Below are positions 23,601-34,547 of a stretch of 64,000 nt of DNA, piece after piece; within the stretch, counting starts at the first letter, position 1, and the number at the start of each line of letters is the position of its first letter. Source of the stretch: Russula earlei. Taxonomy: Eukaryota; Basidiomycota; Agaricomycetes; Russulales; Russulaceae. The position numbers were made by a program, and so were the translations under genes. Under the pieces are notes generated by a model that was given only the letters and a program-made list of their open reading frames with translations, did no database searches and had not been told where the DNA came from. The stretch is from contig JAGFNK010000171.1 of NCBI GenBank assembly GCA_025769875.1, forward strand, positions 1 through 64,000, read 5' to 3'.

Positions 23601-25667
23601 CCTCCCTACCCCCCGAGGCCGCGGGTCGGGACTACGTGTCCTATCGCTTTTTGCGCCACCTGGACGCCGTGCCATGCGACACGATCGTTATGACAAAATC
23701 GTAAGAATAGGTTGGGGTCGCTGTCTCGGTGATCCCTCCACTTACCTACCTCCAGGTCCCACTGAGCTCTCTATTCGTGACGCTTCCCTTATACACACCG
23801 TACTCGGACAAGACGGCCTCCCTAAAGGACCATCTCTATAGGGGCCAGTCCACCGACGGATAGTGGTTCGGTTGGGTTGAGCGGTCTGGGCCCCTTCCAT
23901 TAATTGCTCAGCGCGATCCAGCAAAACACACGCAACAACGTAAGCCGTGGAATCGAGCGTTTTCGTCAACAGCCTTGAAGGCATTGTGACGAAAACGTTC
24001 CGGGCAACCGGTGAGTTGTCTCGAGAACCTGGTCCATGGATCCGGCAGTGGCAAGGATGGCGCCGTGGTGAACATGGCCGCGTGGTTCAACTATTTATTT
24101 TACGTGAGGGCTCTTACTTGACCGCTGCCCGCTGCCCGTGGCTCCGTTCTGACGCCCCTATCTCGGGACGGATTTCATGGGCGACATGGCGTGAACATTT
24201 CGCACAGGACGCAGAGAGGCGAGAAGCTGATTCGAGTTTACCCAGATTCGGCGGCGGCTTCGAGCTCATGAAAGTCGGTGGCGACAAGGGTGCCATTCTA
24301 TCCCTTTTTACGTCCGGCTTGCTGTACGTTTCCGCTCGCAGTTCGCCGCCCGCGACGTTGAGCGGCTCAGTCCCTTCCGTAGCATCACCACAGCCATGGG
24401 GCACGTCCCATTCTTCGCGCCTTTTCTCGACGTGATCACGGGACAGAATGGATCCGTTCGGCGTTCTCGAGCGTTCGGCAGAGAAAGCGTGCCGAGAGGA
24501 TTGGAGACCTGAGCGAGCAGGAAGGAGCTGTTCTCCCACTTGGTTCGTCGACACGTTCCCCCGTCGGACATCATCGCCTCATTCGTCGTCGACTCCAGAG
24601 CGGCGAAGAACTCGCTGAATCGCAGCGGCCCTTTGTAGATCAGCGTCGCGCGGGATGGATTGTTAGCCATCGTTGCCGGTTCAGACACGACAAGCAACAC
24701 ACTCACGGCCGTAATCTATTACCTGTTTCTGAATCCGGCAGCTCACGAGCACCTGCAAGAAGAGGTGGATTCTGCATTTCCGAGTGGAGAAGAGCCTCTT
24801 GACGCAGCGACATTGAGCCAAATGGAATGGTTGAACGGCTGCATGTGAGTGACGACGTGTGCGAGTGGAAGCTCTCCATGGCTTGTTTTCGTTGCGTCGA
24901 CAGAAACGAAACGCTCTGTCTTCTTCCGGCCGTGCCAAGCGGGTCACGGTCAGTGAACAAGGGTCAGGGCGCAAACGCACTCGGGATGCTGTACGTTGGC
25001 CCCCACAGTCCATTTGATTTTCGATGTCGCCCTGACAAATTTGACCCGTAGAGGGATTCCCGAGGAAACACAGCTTTTCCTTCATACCTACAGCATTCAT
25101 CGGGACGAGCGTCACCTGCACATTCATTCCAGAGGCGTCCCTACCAGCACGATGGTTCGGCAAGGGCGCCGCGCCGCCGAGGGCACACAACACGGCCGCG
25201 TATTGCCCATTCTCGTGTAAGGAGGATTATGGCTGGCCACAGAATCACTTGCAGAAACGCGACTCGACATCCCTTGCCACCAACCGCACGCGCGCGCCAC
25301 CTCCCTCTCGTCCCCAGCCCTCGCCACACCACAAGCCACCTCGCGCCTGACATCAAGATCTTGACTGCATCACCCAGTCCTTGCCACAAGGACTGGGTGA
25401 TGCAGCCAAGATCTTGATGTCGGGCGCGAGGTGGCTTGTGGTGTGGCGAGGGCTGGGGACGAGTATGGCTCACCTTACACTCGTATGATCTGTGCGGGAA
25501 AAAACCTGGCGTTGATGGAGATGCTGATGCTGCTCTGCTGGGTGTTGCGGCGTTTCCGGTTCTCGAAAGCTCCCTGCGTCGCTTACGAGGAGTGGGAAGA
25601 GAACATTCAGGATCGGTTCGCGATACACGTCGGCTCTCTGTCGGTCAACGTTTCGACCCGGGAATGA
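23601..25667 (+). pseudogene. Cytochrome P450, degraded tandem copy 3
   Basis: This is a third, more diverged copy of the P450 unit. The membrane anchor and first exons are missing; recognisable sequence begins with YDKIVRIG (about 23680) and ELSIRDASLIHTVLGQDGLP (about 23762). Further blocks are FGGGFELMKVGGDKGAI, IVAGSDTTSNTLTAVIYY (intact I-helix), EEPLDAATLSQMEWLNGCM, NETLCLLPAVPSGS, ETQLFLHTYSIHRDERH and CAGKNLALMEM. The frame is lost repeatedly, for example near 23840 and in the EAIV region. A 264-bp MITE at 25216-25479 splits the heme-binding loop between PFS and CAGKN. It ends NVSTRE and stop at 25667. Without the anchor and with the loop split it cannot make a normal P450. Confidence 0.88.
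25216..25479. mobile_element. Hairpin MITE inserted in P450 copy 3
   Basis: This is a 264-bp insertion relative to copies 1 and 2. Its ends are tgtaagg and ccttaca. It is flanked on both sides by ctcg (25212-25215 and 25480-25483), a likely 4-bp target-site duplication. Removing the element and one ctcg restores the P450 reading PFSY...CAGKN. The core is a near-perfect hairpin with arms 25307-25383 and 25387-25463, about two mismatches in 77 and a loop of three bases. It has no coding capacity. Confidence 0.8.
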
Positions 25668-25885
25668 AGATTCGCGCAAGCGACCGGTTGTGTTTTATAG
25701 AGAATCTGTATAAAGCTCAGTGTTATTTGCCTAGATGACGGCTTGAATAGTTTGTCGTGCTCTTGTAAAATGTCGTCCAGAAAAAATGTCGACCAGAGAA
25801 ACAATCGTTAGTCACGTGGTAGCCCTCTGAAACCCCGGCGTCACGCACATCATGAATTGTTGCTTACGACTCACGCCCCCATAAA

Positions 25886-26403
25886 ATGTCGATGCAAAGA
25901 CCAACCGTACGCGCTGTTCCCTCGTCCTTAGTCAATGCGATTAGTTCAACTACTGTGTGTGTCCTTTGCAGGCCAAGCTTCCTCCCGGCGCGAACCGCAT
26001 CCTCTTCGTCAAAAATTTGAACTATCAGATCACGGGCGAGGATCTATACGACCTCTTCGGCCGCTACGGCAGCATCAGGCAAATACGGATCGGGAACGAG
26101 CCAAGGACGAAAGGGACGGCGTTCGTGGTGTTCGACGACGTCATGGACGTGCGTTCGCTCTTTCTTGCCTTGAACACCCCCCCTCCCTCCAATCCCAAGC
26201 GGCTGATTCTGATCCCTATTTCGTTGTAGGCCAAGAACGCACTGGAGCATCTCAATGGCTTCCATCTGCAAGAGCGGTATATCGTGGTGTTGTATCACAT
26301 GCCTGCGAAGCAGGACGCGGCTGCGGCCAAGGCCGAGTTGGCCCGCAGAGAGGAGGAATTGGCGCAGTTGAAGAAGAATCACGATATCAAGGATGACGAT
26401 TGA
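25886..26403 (+). CDS. SF3B6: Splicing factor 3B subunit 6 (SF3b14a / p14)
   Basis: This is the small U2 snRNP SF3b subunit that sits near the branch-point adenosine. ATG 25886 gives MSMQRPT. An intron (25907-25971) follows, then AKLPPGANRILFVKNLNYQI and an RRM whose RNP motifs are ILFVKNL and TAFVVF. A second intron (26149-26229) precedes AKNALEHLNGFHLQERYIVV, as in other members. The product of about 123 residues matches the usual length, with a charged C-terminal helix ending NHDIKDDD. All exons join in frame. It lies about 220 bp downstream of the dead P450. Confidence 0.94.
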
Positions 26404-27420
26404 TAAATGTTAGGGCATTGTTATGTTGTGCGTGCTTTTTTTATGTGTCCGCAAGAGTGTGCATTATCTTTTTTTACTATCCCTCAGAGGCCTCTCCCCT
26501 TAATACACAACATTTTTTTTGCGATTTCCCTCATGCATCCCACTATCTCTACTATTGTAGTGAGTCTCTGGGCGTGCGAGACACTCAGAGGGTAAGCGAG
26601 ATGCGTCCAGGTCGGTTCAATGTGGAGGAGTTGGTGGGTTTACCGCGTACAGAAAAGTGCAGGGTCGGCCACTGGTAACCTGGTTTACCGTTCGGGAGTC
26701 GTAGCGTGTCCGGGGAAGCGAGAGTGTGAACAAGTGATGCTAACACCGGACCCGAGGGAGACGAAGAGGAAAGGCGAAGGAGAGAGCAGTCCCAGCAAGA
26801 CGCCGGGCCAGGGAAGTAACGAGGAAGAGGAAGCGTTGGGCGCGGCGTTGACGACGACGATGGCTTTCACGCAGGGAGACAGAGGGGGAGCAGAGAGGAT
26901 AGGGGGCTGTTATTCAAGGCAGTAGCTAGAGTGTTTAAATACAATGAGAGGAGGGATGAAAGCAAGACCAAGCGAGAAGTGAAACGCGATGAAGGGACAA
27001 GACGTCCCAGGTATGGATTGATGCGATGTAGCGAGGGGCTTAAATTGTTAACAGCCACGTTCTGAACGCCCGCCAACTCTGTTCACGCAGCCATGCGTCG
27101 AACGCAGGACCAAGTCGTATAATACGCATGCAACGTTTCCTCGCCCCACGCTCAAGCATGCCCCTCACTGCCCTTGCCTCCCTCATCGTCCCCGTCGGCA
27201 GCAAGGCCCTAGTCGGAGGCGCCCCAAGAACGGCTGAAGAGTGACGCGACGCTTGCGTTCTATGTTGGAGGTCAAACCTTAGACACTAGACACCATTCTT
27301 CAAACAACAGTATAGATGTCCGTCCCACCGGATGAGTCCAAATATGCGGTGTAGGATGAGCGGAAGAGATGTCAAGCGAGAGAGGGTGAAGAGGATCGCG
27401 GGAGGAGAGTACATCCGTCA
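26404..27420. other. Intergenic, about 1 kb, no gene seen
   Basis: The first part is T-rich 3' UTR-like DNA, followed by purine-rich sequence. Only a 38-codon frame at 27128-27244 and unsupported short frames occur. The right end probably carries the LCL2 3' UTR. No RNA gene was recognised. Confidence 0.45.
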
Positions 27421-27826
27421 CTATGAAAACTTCTTCGCAAGCTTTTCTACCTGTTGGCAGTCCGTGCCTCCACGTATGCAAAGTCGCGTCCCACCCCCAA
27501 CTTGTTCCGCGTCGGGCACAATACATTTTATGTCCTGCACGTTCGGGCACGGACAGTCCACGGGCCTCGTCACGCACATAAGGGTATCAGAACAGAGGTA
27601 CTCCGAGCAGGAAACTGACACAGAGGTGAGCCAGAGAAAGATGACAGAGGCGACGGCGTGACGTACGACTGTCTGCGTGCATCGCCCATTGCTGGCCGCC
27701 AGATGGCTGCTGCTGCTGTTGTTGTGGGTGTCCAAACATGCCATTAAAAAATTGAAATTGCGCGTTTGCAAGGGCGAATAGAGAGAGCGCGAGAATGAAA
27801 AGGGAATGTCTCGATGACGGCGACAT
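27421..27826 (-). CDS. LCL2: LCL2-like secreted/ER protein
   Basis: This small protein is of the fungal 'long chronological lifespan 2' family, linked in yeast to ER-associated degradation. ATG 27826 opens with an N-terminal signal peptide (LFILALSLFALANA) followed by QFQFFNGMFG, a glutamine run and QQW. An intron (gtacgt...tcag, about 27609-27668) leads to SCSEYLCSDTLMCVTRP, then DCPCP and TRLCIRGGTDC. The cysteine spacing and CPCP are family hallmarks. It is about 117 residues, a usual length. It is divergent from the NLR gene, with 140 bp between the ATGs. Confidence 0.85.
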
Positions 27827-27966
27827 GGCTGGGGCTGGCAAATGTTCACACGGGCCGTCCGAGTCGAGTGGTTGCGTTAGTTGTACAAATACTCGCACAC
27901 ACACAACTATCTAATCGCACATTGCCCCACATTCAGGTTGCAACCCACTCCTACTACCAATATCCC

Positions 27967-30900
27967 ATGCCGAAAGGCCCTCGCTCTCATAAACGTCCTG
28001 AAAAAAGGAGTGCAGAAGATGCGCGCACCACTGCCGTCGCCGGGTTGACCCTCTCACTCTCCGTCCTCAAAGAGACCGCAGATGCGATTCCTCCTCCAGC
28101 AGGAACTATCATTAAGGGAACTCTCGGTGGACTACTACAAGTCGTTTACATCGTTCAGGTAATCCGTCCAACTTTGATAGGCGAGAAATGACCTTATAAG
28201 ACGATACTCCAGACCATGACGAACAACGTCGACGACATTGATCAACTGATGCACCGTATAAAGCGCTTCGAACAATCTATTTTCAGTCCACTCGCAGGAA
28301 GAAAAGATATCCCGAAATCTGTCGTCGATTCAGTCACTGATTTTTCCAAGTAATTCTCTGCTTGCTTCCAAATTTGAGCTTCGTTAAAACTTTTCCTACT
28401 TCAGGTCTCTTGAAACCATTACGAATGACCTGCAAGAGAGCAAGTCGCGTGGAAAGTCGACCCGATTTTTTCGTAGCAGAGAAGATGCCGCCTTCATCCA
28501 GACCCAAATACAAAAGATCACTGCCCTCATCCAAGACTTTCTTGCAAGTTGTTACTGGTCATACGTATTTATCAGCTCTGATATCCCGCGAGTACAGGCT
28601 AAAGCTGCCATAAACGGCCTAATGGAAGGCACTGTGCGTTATTTCCCGAAATGCCACATGTCTCCCGTCCATTTGAATTGCTTAGGAAATTCGGCGCGAG
28701 GTTTGCAACGGGATGGTATGTTGATCTTATCATGACCAATTGGATATCTTCAACTGATAGGTCACACAGCAAGCATTCCATGATGTCCGAGGTGAGAAAA
28801 CTGTTTCAGCGACCTGAAAAGTATTCATTTATCTTAGTTCACGATGAACTATCTCACTTTCCTCGAGCTCGGAAGGCACGCTTCAATTGTCTCGATGAGA
28901 GAAAGAGACATGCATGTTTGGAGAACACACGCGAGAGTCTGTTGGAAACCATCTATCAATGGATCAATGACTCGACAGAGGCTATACAAGAACGCACTGT
29001 CACTGCTCCGAACGATCCGATGCCTCCTATTCACGTCAGCCCAAACAGGCGCCGCATCTTCTGGTTGTCTGGTGTGGCCGGTACCGGAAAGTCCACCATC
29101 GCACAGAGTGTTGCCGAGCACTGTGCCAAGAACAGTCGGCTTGCCGCGAGTTTCTTCTTCTCAAGTGATGATGCTGAGCGAAACCATCAAAGCTTGTATT
29201 CAGCTCAATTGCTCACCAACTGGGCACGACATTCCACCGACCACTCGCGCGTTTTATGCAAGAAGCGGTCAAATCTAATCCGGACATTTGGTACTCTGAC
29301 CCATCAAACCAATTGCAACAGCTCATCATCGAACCAATCCAAAAGTCCGTCATTGCGGGTCAAACATTTCCATCACCGGCTGTCATCGTGTTAGATGCGC
29401 TCGATGAGTGCAAAGATGATGACGCGACCTCATTCATCGTGTCGGTTCTCTCGGCCCACATTGAAAAGCTTCCATTCTCCCTTTTCCTCACGAGTCGACC
29501 CGAGCCTAAACTGCACGTGCCATCCCTCCCTCCTCATCTCCAGTTACATACATGTTCATTCTTCCACCATGAGATTTCAAAATCGTCTGTCGACCATGAC
29601 ATCAAAACCTTTTTAATTCATGAACTTACGCATGTTGGGTCTCGCAACGAGGGCCTCCAGGAACAGAATTGGTTCACTAATGATGACGTCTGCACACTTG
29701 TCCAACTGTCAGATGGATTGTTTATCTTTGCTGCCACTGCAGTTCGCTTTATCGAAGATCCTGATGTCTTCAACCCATGGGGACAGCTCCACGAACTGGT
29801 CTCTGCCACACAAATCCCTGGGCCGTCAAATCCATATCCTTATCAGCACCTAGACCGGCTGTACCTCACGGTCTTATCTAACGCATTTCCACCGTCGTCC
29901 CGTACAGACACAATGAACCGCTTGCGAAAGGTTCTTGGTTGCATTGTTGTACTCTGTGACCCTCTCTCTGCACGCTCCATATCAGCTTTGCTTGGTAACA
30001 ATACCAGCAAAGATATTCCTATAACAAGCATTCTACAGCGCTTGCGTTCAATCATCATTATTCCTTCGGACCCCGGGGCAGTCCAAGTGATGCATGCATC
30101 CTTCCCAGATTTTATCGTTAATCCAAAACGCTGTACAGAGCCTAAATTTCTGATCGATACTTCGCTGCATCACGGCTTTCTTGCGGTTGATTGTCTGGAG
30201 CAACTAAACAGGCTTCAACGGGATGTGTGCCAGATTGAAGACTATTCAAAGTTGAACAGCGAGATTGGAGATATCTCAAAAAGAATTGCGGAAAGAATTC
30301 CGCCAGCGATGCAATATGCCTGCCGTCATTGGGCTGATCATCTGGCGGCTTCACCGCCGTCAGACAAGCTGCTTGATTTCTTGGAAACATTCTGCTTCGA
30401 TCACAGTTTATATTGGGTCGAGGCTATGAGTCTGATGGATTCACTAGATGTTGCCCTTCGCGCACTGAGATTTGCTCAGAGAAGGTTATTAGTGAGTTGT
30501 TTTCACGAGGCTTGAATTTGGGTTAGACCGTTTACATGATCATAGATGTTCGCCGACATTCGAACTGGCATTGTTGAGATGCTGTATGATCTTGAACGGT
30601 TTACGCTTGAGTTCTTTGATCCCATCAGCGTGGCAGCCCTGCATGTCTACTACTCGGCCCTTCCATTCACCCCAATGTGCTCGAAAATCCGGACACACTT
30701 CGGCCGAGACTTGGAGGAATGTGTTACGGTTCTGAACGGAATAGAACAATCATGGAATCCGTGCCTGCGAACGATGGAGGGTCACAAAGACGGTGTGACT
30801 ACTGCCGCCTTTTCACCAGACGGCATCCGGATTGTTTCTGGGTCTTTTGATCGCACAGTCCGGATGTGGGACACGAGTACTGGCGCCACCGTCAAGACCC

Positions 30901-32270
30901 TCGAGGGCCACCAAGGTCCGGTCTTCGCCGTCGCATTTTCGCCAGACGGCACCTGGATTGTCTCTGGGTCAGAGGATCGCACAGTCCGGTTGTGGGACAC
31001 GAGTACTGGCACCACCGTCAAGACTCTCGAGGGCCACCAAGGTTCTGTCAGAGCCGTCGCGTTTTCGCCAGACGGCACCCGGATTGTCTCTGGGTCTTCT
31101 GATGACACAGTCCGGATGTGGGACACGAGTACTGGCGTCAGCGTCAAGACCCTCGAGGGCCACCAAGGTCCGGTCAGATCCGTCGCGTTTTCGCCAGACG
31201 GCGCCCGGATTATCTCTGGGTCAGACGATCACACAGTCCGGATGTGGGACACTAGTACTGGCGCCACCGTCAAGACCCTCGAGGGCCACCAAGATTGGGT
31301 CAGAGCTATCGCGTTTTCTCCAGATGGCACCCGGGTTGTCTCTGGGTCAGACGATCGCACAGTCCGGATGTGGGACACGAATACTGGTGCCACCGTCAAG
31401 ACCCTCAAGGGCCACAAAAGTTGGGTCACAGCCGTCGCCTTTTCTCCAGACGGCACCCAGATTGTCTCTGGGTCTCCTGATGGCACACTCCGGATGTGGA
31501 ACACGAGTACGAATACTGGCGCGACCATCAAGACCCTCGAGGGCCACCAAGGTCCGGTCAGAGCCGTCGCATTTTCGCCAGACGGCACCCGGATTGTCTC
31601 TGGGTCAGACGATCGCACACTCCGGATGTGGGATACGAGTGCTGACGCCACCGTCAAGACCATTGAGGGCCACCAAGGTCCGGTCAGAGCCGTCGCATTT
31701 TCGCTAGACGGTTCCCGGATTGTCTCTCGGTCGGATGATCGCACAGGCCGGATGTGGGACACGAGTACTGGCGCCACCGTCAAGACCCTCGAGGGCCACC
31801 AAAGTTGGGTCACAGCTGTCGCGTTTTCTCCAGATGGCACCCTGGTTGTCTTTGGGTCAGATGATGGCACAGTCCGGATGTGGGACACGAGTACCGGCGC
31901 CGCCGTCAAGACCCTCGAGGGCCACCACGGTTTGGTCAGAGCCATCGCGTTTTCGCCAGACGGCACCCGGATTGTCTCTGGCTCAAAGGATCGCATTGTC
32001 CGGATCTGGGATACGAGTACTGGTGCCGCCATCCAGACTCTCGAGTACGACTGGACGTCAGTGGGTGCCATCGCAATCCAAGGCTTGTATTGCAGTACCG
32101 ATGGGTGGGTTTATAAAGCTCATGGCACCCATTTCACGAGATTCTGTTGGGTCCCAGTGTCTTGCAGATCAGAGCGTCAAGAATCATACAAGTCTAGTCT
32201 AGTACTATGTTTACGAGGTCGCACCGTTATCCTGCGCTTCCCACCCAGCCAGTTATCGCATCTCTCTTAA
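27967..32270 (+). CDS. NACHT-WD40 NLR-like STAND protein
   Basis: This is a fungal NLR-like signal-transduction ATPase; relatives act in non-self recognition (HET-D/E, NWD). ATG 27967 starts MPKGPRSHKRPEK, with a helical N-terminal domain spread over short exons to about 28790. The NACHT domain has Walker A GVAGTGKST (29071-29097) and Walker B VIVLDALDECKDD (about 29382-29420). A helical linker ends at about 30493. After an intron, ten WD40 repeats run from about 30778 to 32045. A short tail ends at 32270. At 29188-29192 the frame shifts: the end of FFFSSDDAERNHQ must jump by one base to continue KLVFSSIAHQLG...MQEAVKSNPD, as if one A of a run is missing. No HeLo or HET effector domain was recognised at the N-terminus. 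Confidence 0.9.
30778..32045 (+). repeat. Ten near-identical 126-bp WD40 tandem repeats
   Basis: Ten units of 42 codons follow the pattern GHQGPVRAVAFSPDG, then a variable pair, IVSGS, a variable pair, DxTVRMWDTSTGATVKTLE. Unit 6 carries a 6-bp insertion (STNTGA). Units are strongly alike at DNA level (gagggccaccaaggtccggt, cggattgtctctgggtc). Differences concentrate at a few residues: after GH, before SPDG, after SPDG and around the SGSxD. This is the signature of repeat shuffling with variable binding-surface positions. Confidence 0.92.
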
Positions 32271-32850
32271 GCGGGGATAGCATTTCAGTCAGCTTCCGAC
32301 GCTGCGCCCTTATTCAATATCTCCTATATCAGAATTCTACCTATGGCGCAGATAATTTATTTCTTGCAAAAGAAGCGTCCATTGTAGCAAGTTTTATTTG
32401 ACACCAGCAGCCAAGACATTTCATTGTCACGAGAACAGAGGCGCACGGGATGAAGATACCTTTTCCGACCCTGTTGATGTCTCGTTTGTCGCTGAGCTTA
32501 CTCACGCAGATAGAGCGACAGGTGGTGGAGTGAGATGAATGTTTCCATTGGAAAGCATTTAGGCGCTGGAGAGGTTCACGCGACGATGGAGGAATTATCA
32601 AAGTTGACGCCGTTCCAGTAAGAATTTGTTTGATTCAATCAAATAGTAGTACGAGATCCTTTGGATCGCTCTCTCTCATTTCCAAAATCCAAAATAATGA
32701 GTGAGGAGTGATCGGATGGATGTCCAACCAAGACTGATGTCACGTTATCACATTTGTCACACTATACAGTTTCTAGATTCAAGGACAAACTCTATTTTTC
32801 GACGTCGACCCACAAGCAGCGATTGATCTAATCCCTTCCCTCAACTAAGC
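32271..32850. other. Intergenic, L10a promoter region
   Basis: This interval separates the NLR stop from the L10a start. The right end before the ATG has the pyrimidine-rich aatcccttccctcaactaag expected near a ribosomal-protein start. I see no other gene. Confidence 0.45.
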
Positions 32851-33779
32851 ATGAGGTACGTTCATTGATTTGACGGTCAACACAATCTTATGCTGAATAC
32901 AACAGCAAGCTCTCAGTGTCAAGCGTGCGGGGCTCCATCAAAGAACTACTAGGGGAGGCGAATGGCGAGAAGCGCCGCAACTTTGTAGAGACTGTCGAGC
33001 TCCAGATCGGTCTGAAGAACTATGACCCTCAGCGCGACAAGCGTTTCTCTGGCACAGTCAAGTGGGTCTGGTTAGTGTTTCTTATTGGTTATTGTTCTGA
33101 GCCCTGCACAGGCTGCCAAACGTGCCCCGCCCTCGCATGTCCATCTGTATTCTCGCCGATGCAGCAGACATCGATCGTGCAAAGCAGATTGACTTGGAGT
33201 ACATGTCTGTGGATGATTTGAAGAAGTGCGTGCGACATTAACCCCTGCGTTGCCGGTACATATGACGGCACTCGCAGGTTGAACAAAAATAAGAAGCTGG
33301 TCAAGAAGCTCGCGAAGAAGTACGACGCCTTTTTGGCCTCTGAGGCACTCATCAAGCAGATTCCACGTCTCCTTGGCCCCGGTCTTTCCAAGGGTGCGTC
33401 CATGGGCTTTCCTTCCTCTCGACAAACTTGTGCTTATTGGACTCGCAGCTGGCAAGTTCCCGACACCTGTATCGCCCTCGGAAGATCTAAGCAACAAGCT
33501 TACTGAGGTACGATCCACGATCAAGTTCCAGCTCAAAAAGGTATTGTGCCTTGGCGTCGCTGTTGGCCACGTTCAGATGTCGGACGACCAAGTTCTTGCA
33601 AACGTCATGCTGAGTACGTCTCGCGCAGTTTTCTGAGATCGTCATTTTTAATTCTTTACTCGTTACACCAGGTATCAATTTCCTCGTCTCGCTGCTCAAA
33701 AAAAATTGGCAAAACGTCAAGTCGTTGCATATCAAATCGACGATGGGCAAACCTATCCGCCTCTTCTGAATGCACGGTG
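32851..33779 (+). CDS. RPL10A: 60S ribosomal protein L10a (uL1)
   Basis: This is the large-subunit L1-stalk protein, roughly 215 residues. ATG 32851 sits in a 5-nt first exon (ATGAG), a common arrangement in fungal ribosomal genes. An intron at 32856-32905 leads to [18 protein letters not shown]. Blocks follow in order: [95 protein letters not shown] and [15 protein letters not shown], with stop at 33779. Short introns separate the exons and all join in frame. Confidence 0.96.
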
Positions 33780-34547
33780 CTATTGTATGCACCATCGCTA
33801 CATGGGACAGGCAGCGAGTCGAGATACCACGTGAACTGAGGGGTGAGGAGTGGCGGGCCGCAATGCAAAACATGAAGCCCCGCACGCTTGGACCAACGGC
33901 TTTCTGGGGGTTGGGAGCCGATTGGGAGCTGATGCGGACTGCTACTTGTCTCCCTTTGGTGGATGATGGGCTGCGTGCTCTTTGTCTTTAACCTGTATAG
34001 ATTTTCGTGCAATGTAGGACTGGCCATGACCGGCAAAAATCAACGAGCAATCGCTTCCTCTGATCGCAGTTTCAGCAGCACTACACATCTTGGCGCGCCG
34101 AATTCCTCACACCTATCTCCAGTCCGTTCTCCAATATCGGCTGGCATCATATCCGTTTTCAGGAACTGAATCTAATCACCTTATGCTCCAGTCAATATTT
34201 GCGCGTCCATGAGTTGCAGCAATGCCAGTCTGCCAGTGGGATGCATCTACTTGATATCTCTGCCTCTAGGATGTACGGAAAGAGGAATTACGAGGAAATG
34301 GCACAGACGGTGGAATCCCTCCGAAAGGACCACAATAATATGGACCCAAGACTCCACCATCGACACAACATAGCCATAGACTTATGATATACCTCAGAAG
34401 TGCGCCTAGAGGTAGGCCTGTAAAGGGGAATGAGGGGCAGGGTGCACAGGGATGCACAGCTTGCAAACAAGCAGATACACTGGAATGACCCATGAGCCTT
34501 CAAGCAGGACAGCTTAAGTGCTGTGGGACCAGTGTTTGTTCTTATAC
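33780..34547. other. Intergenic, no gene seen
   Basis: This lies between the stops of L10a and the LARP7-like gene and contains the two facing 3' ends. Only short unsupported frames were seen. Confidence 0.45.

Noticed and set aside
25229..25473. Matching short frames on both strands (MACGVARAGDE) as a possible peptide gene
   Set aside because: They arise only because the MITE hairpin arms read alike on both strands.
27128..27244. 38-codon plus-strand frame MQRFLAPRSSMPLTALASLI...
   Set aside because: It resembles a short hydrophobic leader but is too short and isolated to support without transcript data.
30782..32071. Long antisense and alternate frames across the WD40 array
   Set aside because: They repeat every 126 bp with the WD40 units and are shadows of the true frame.
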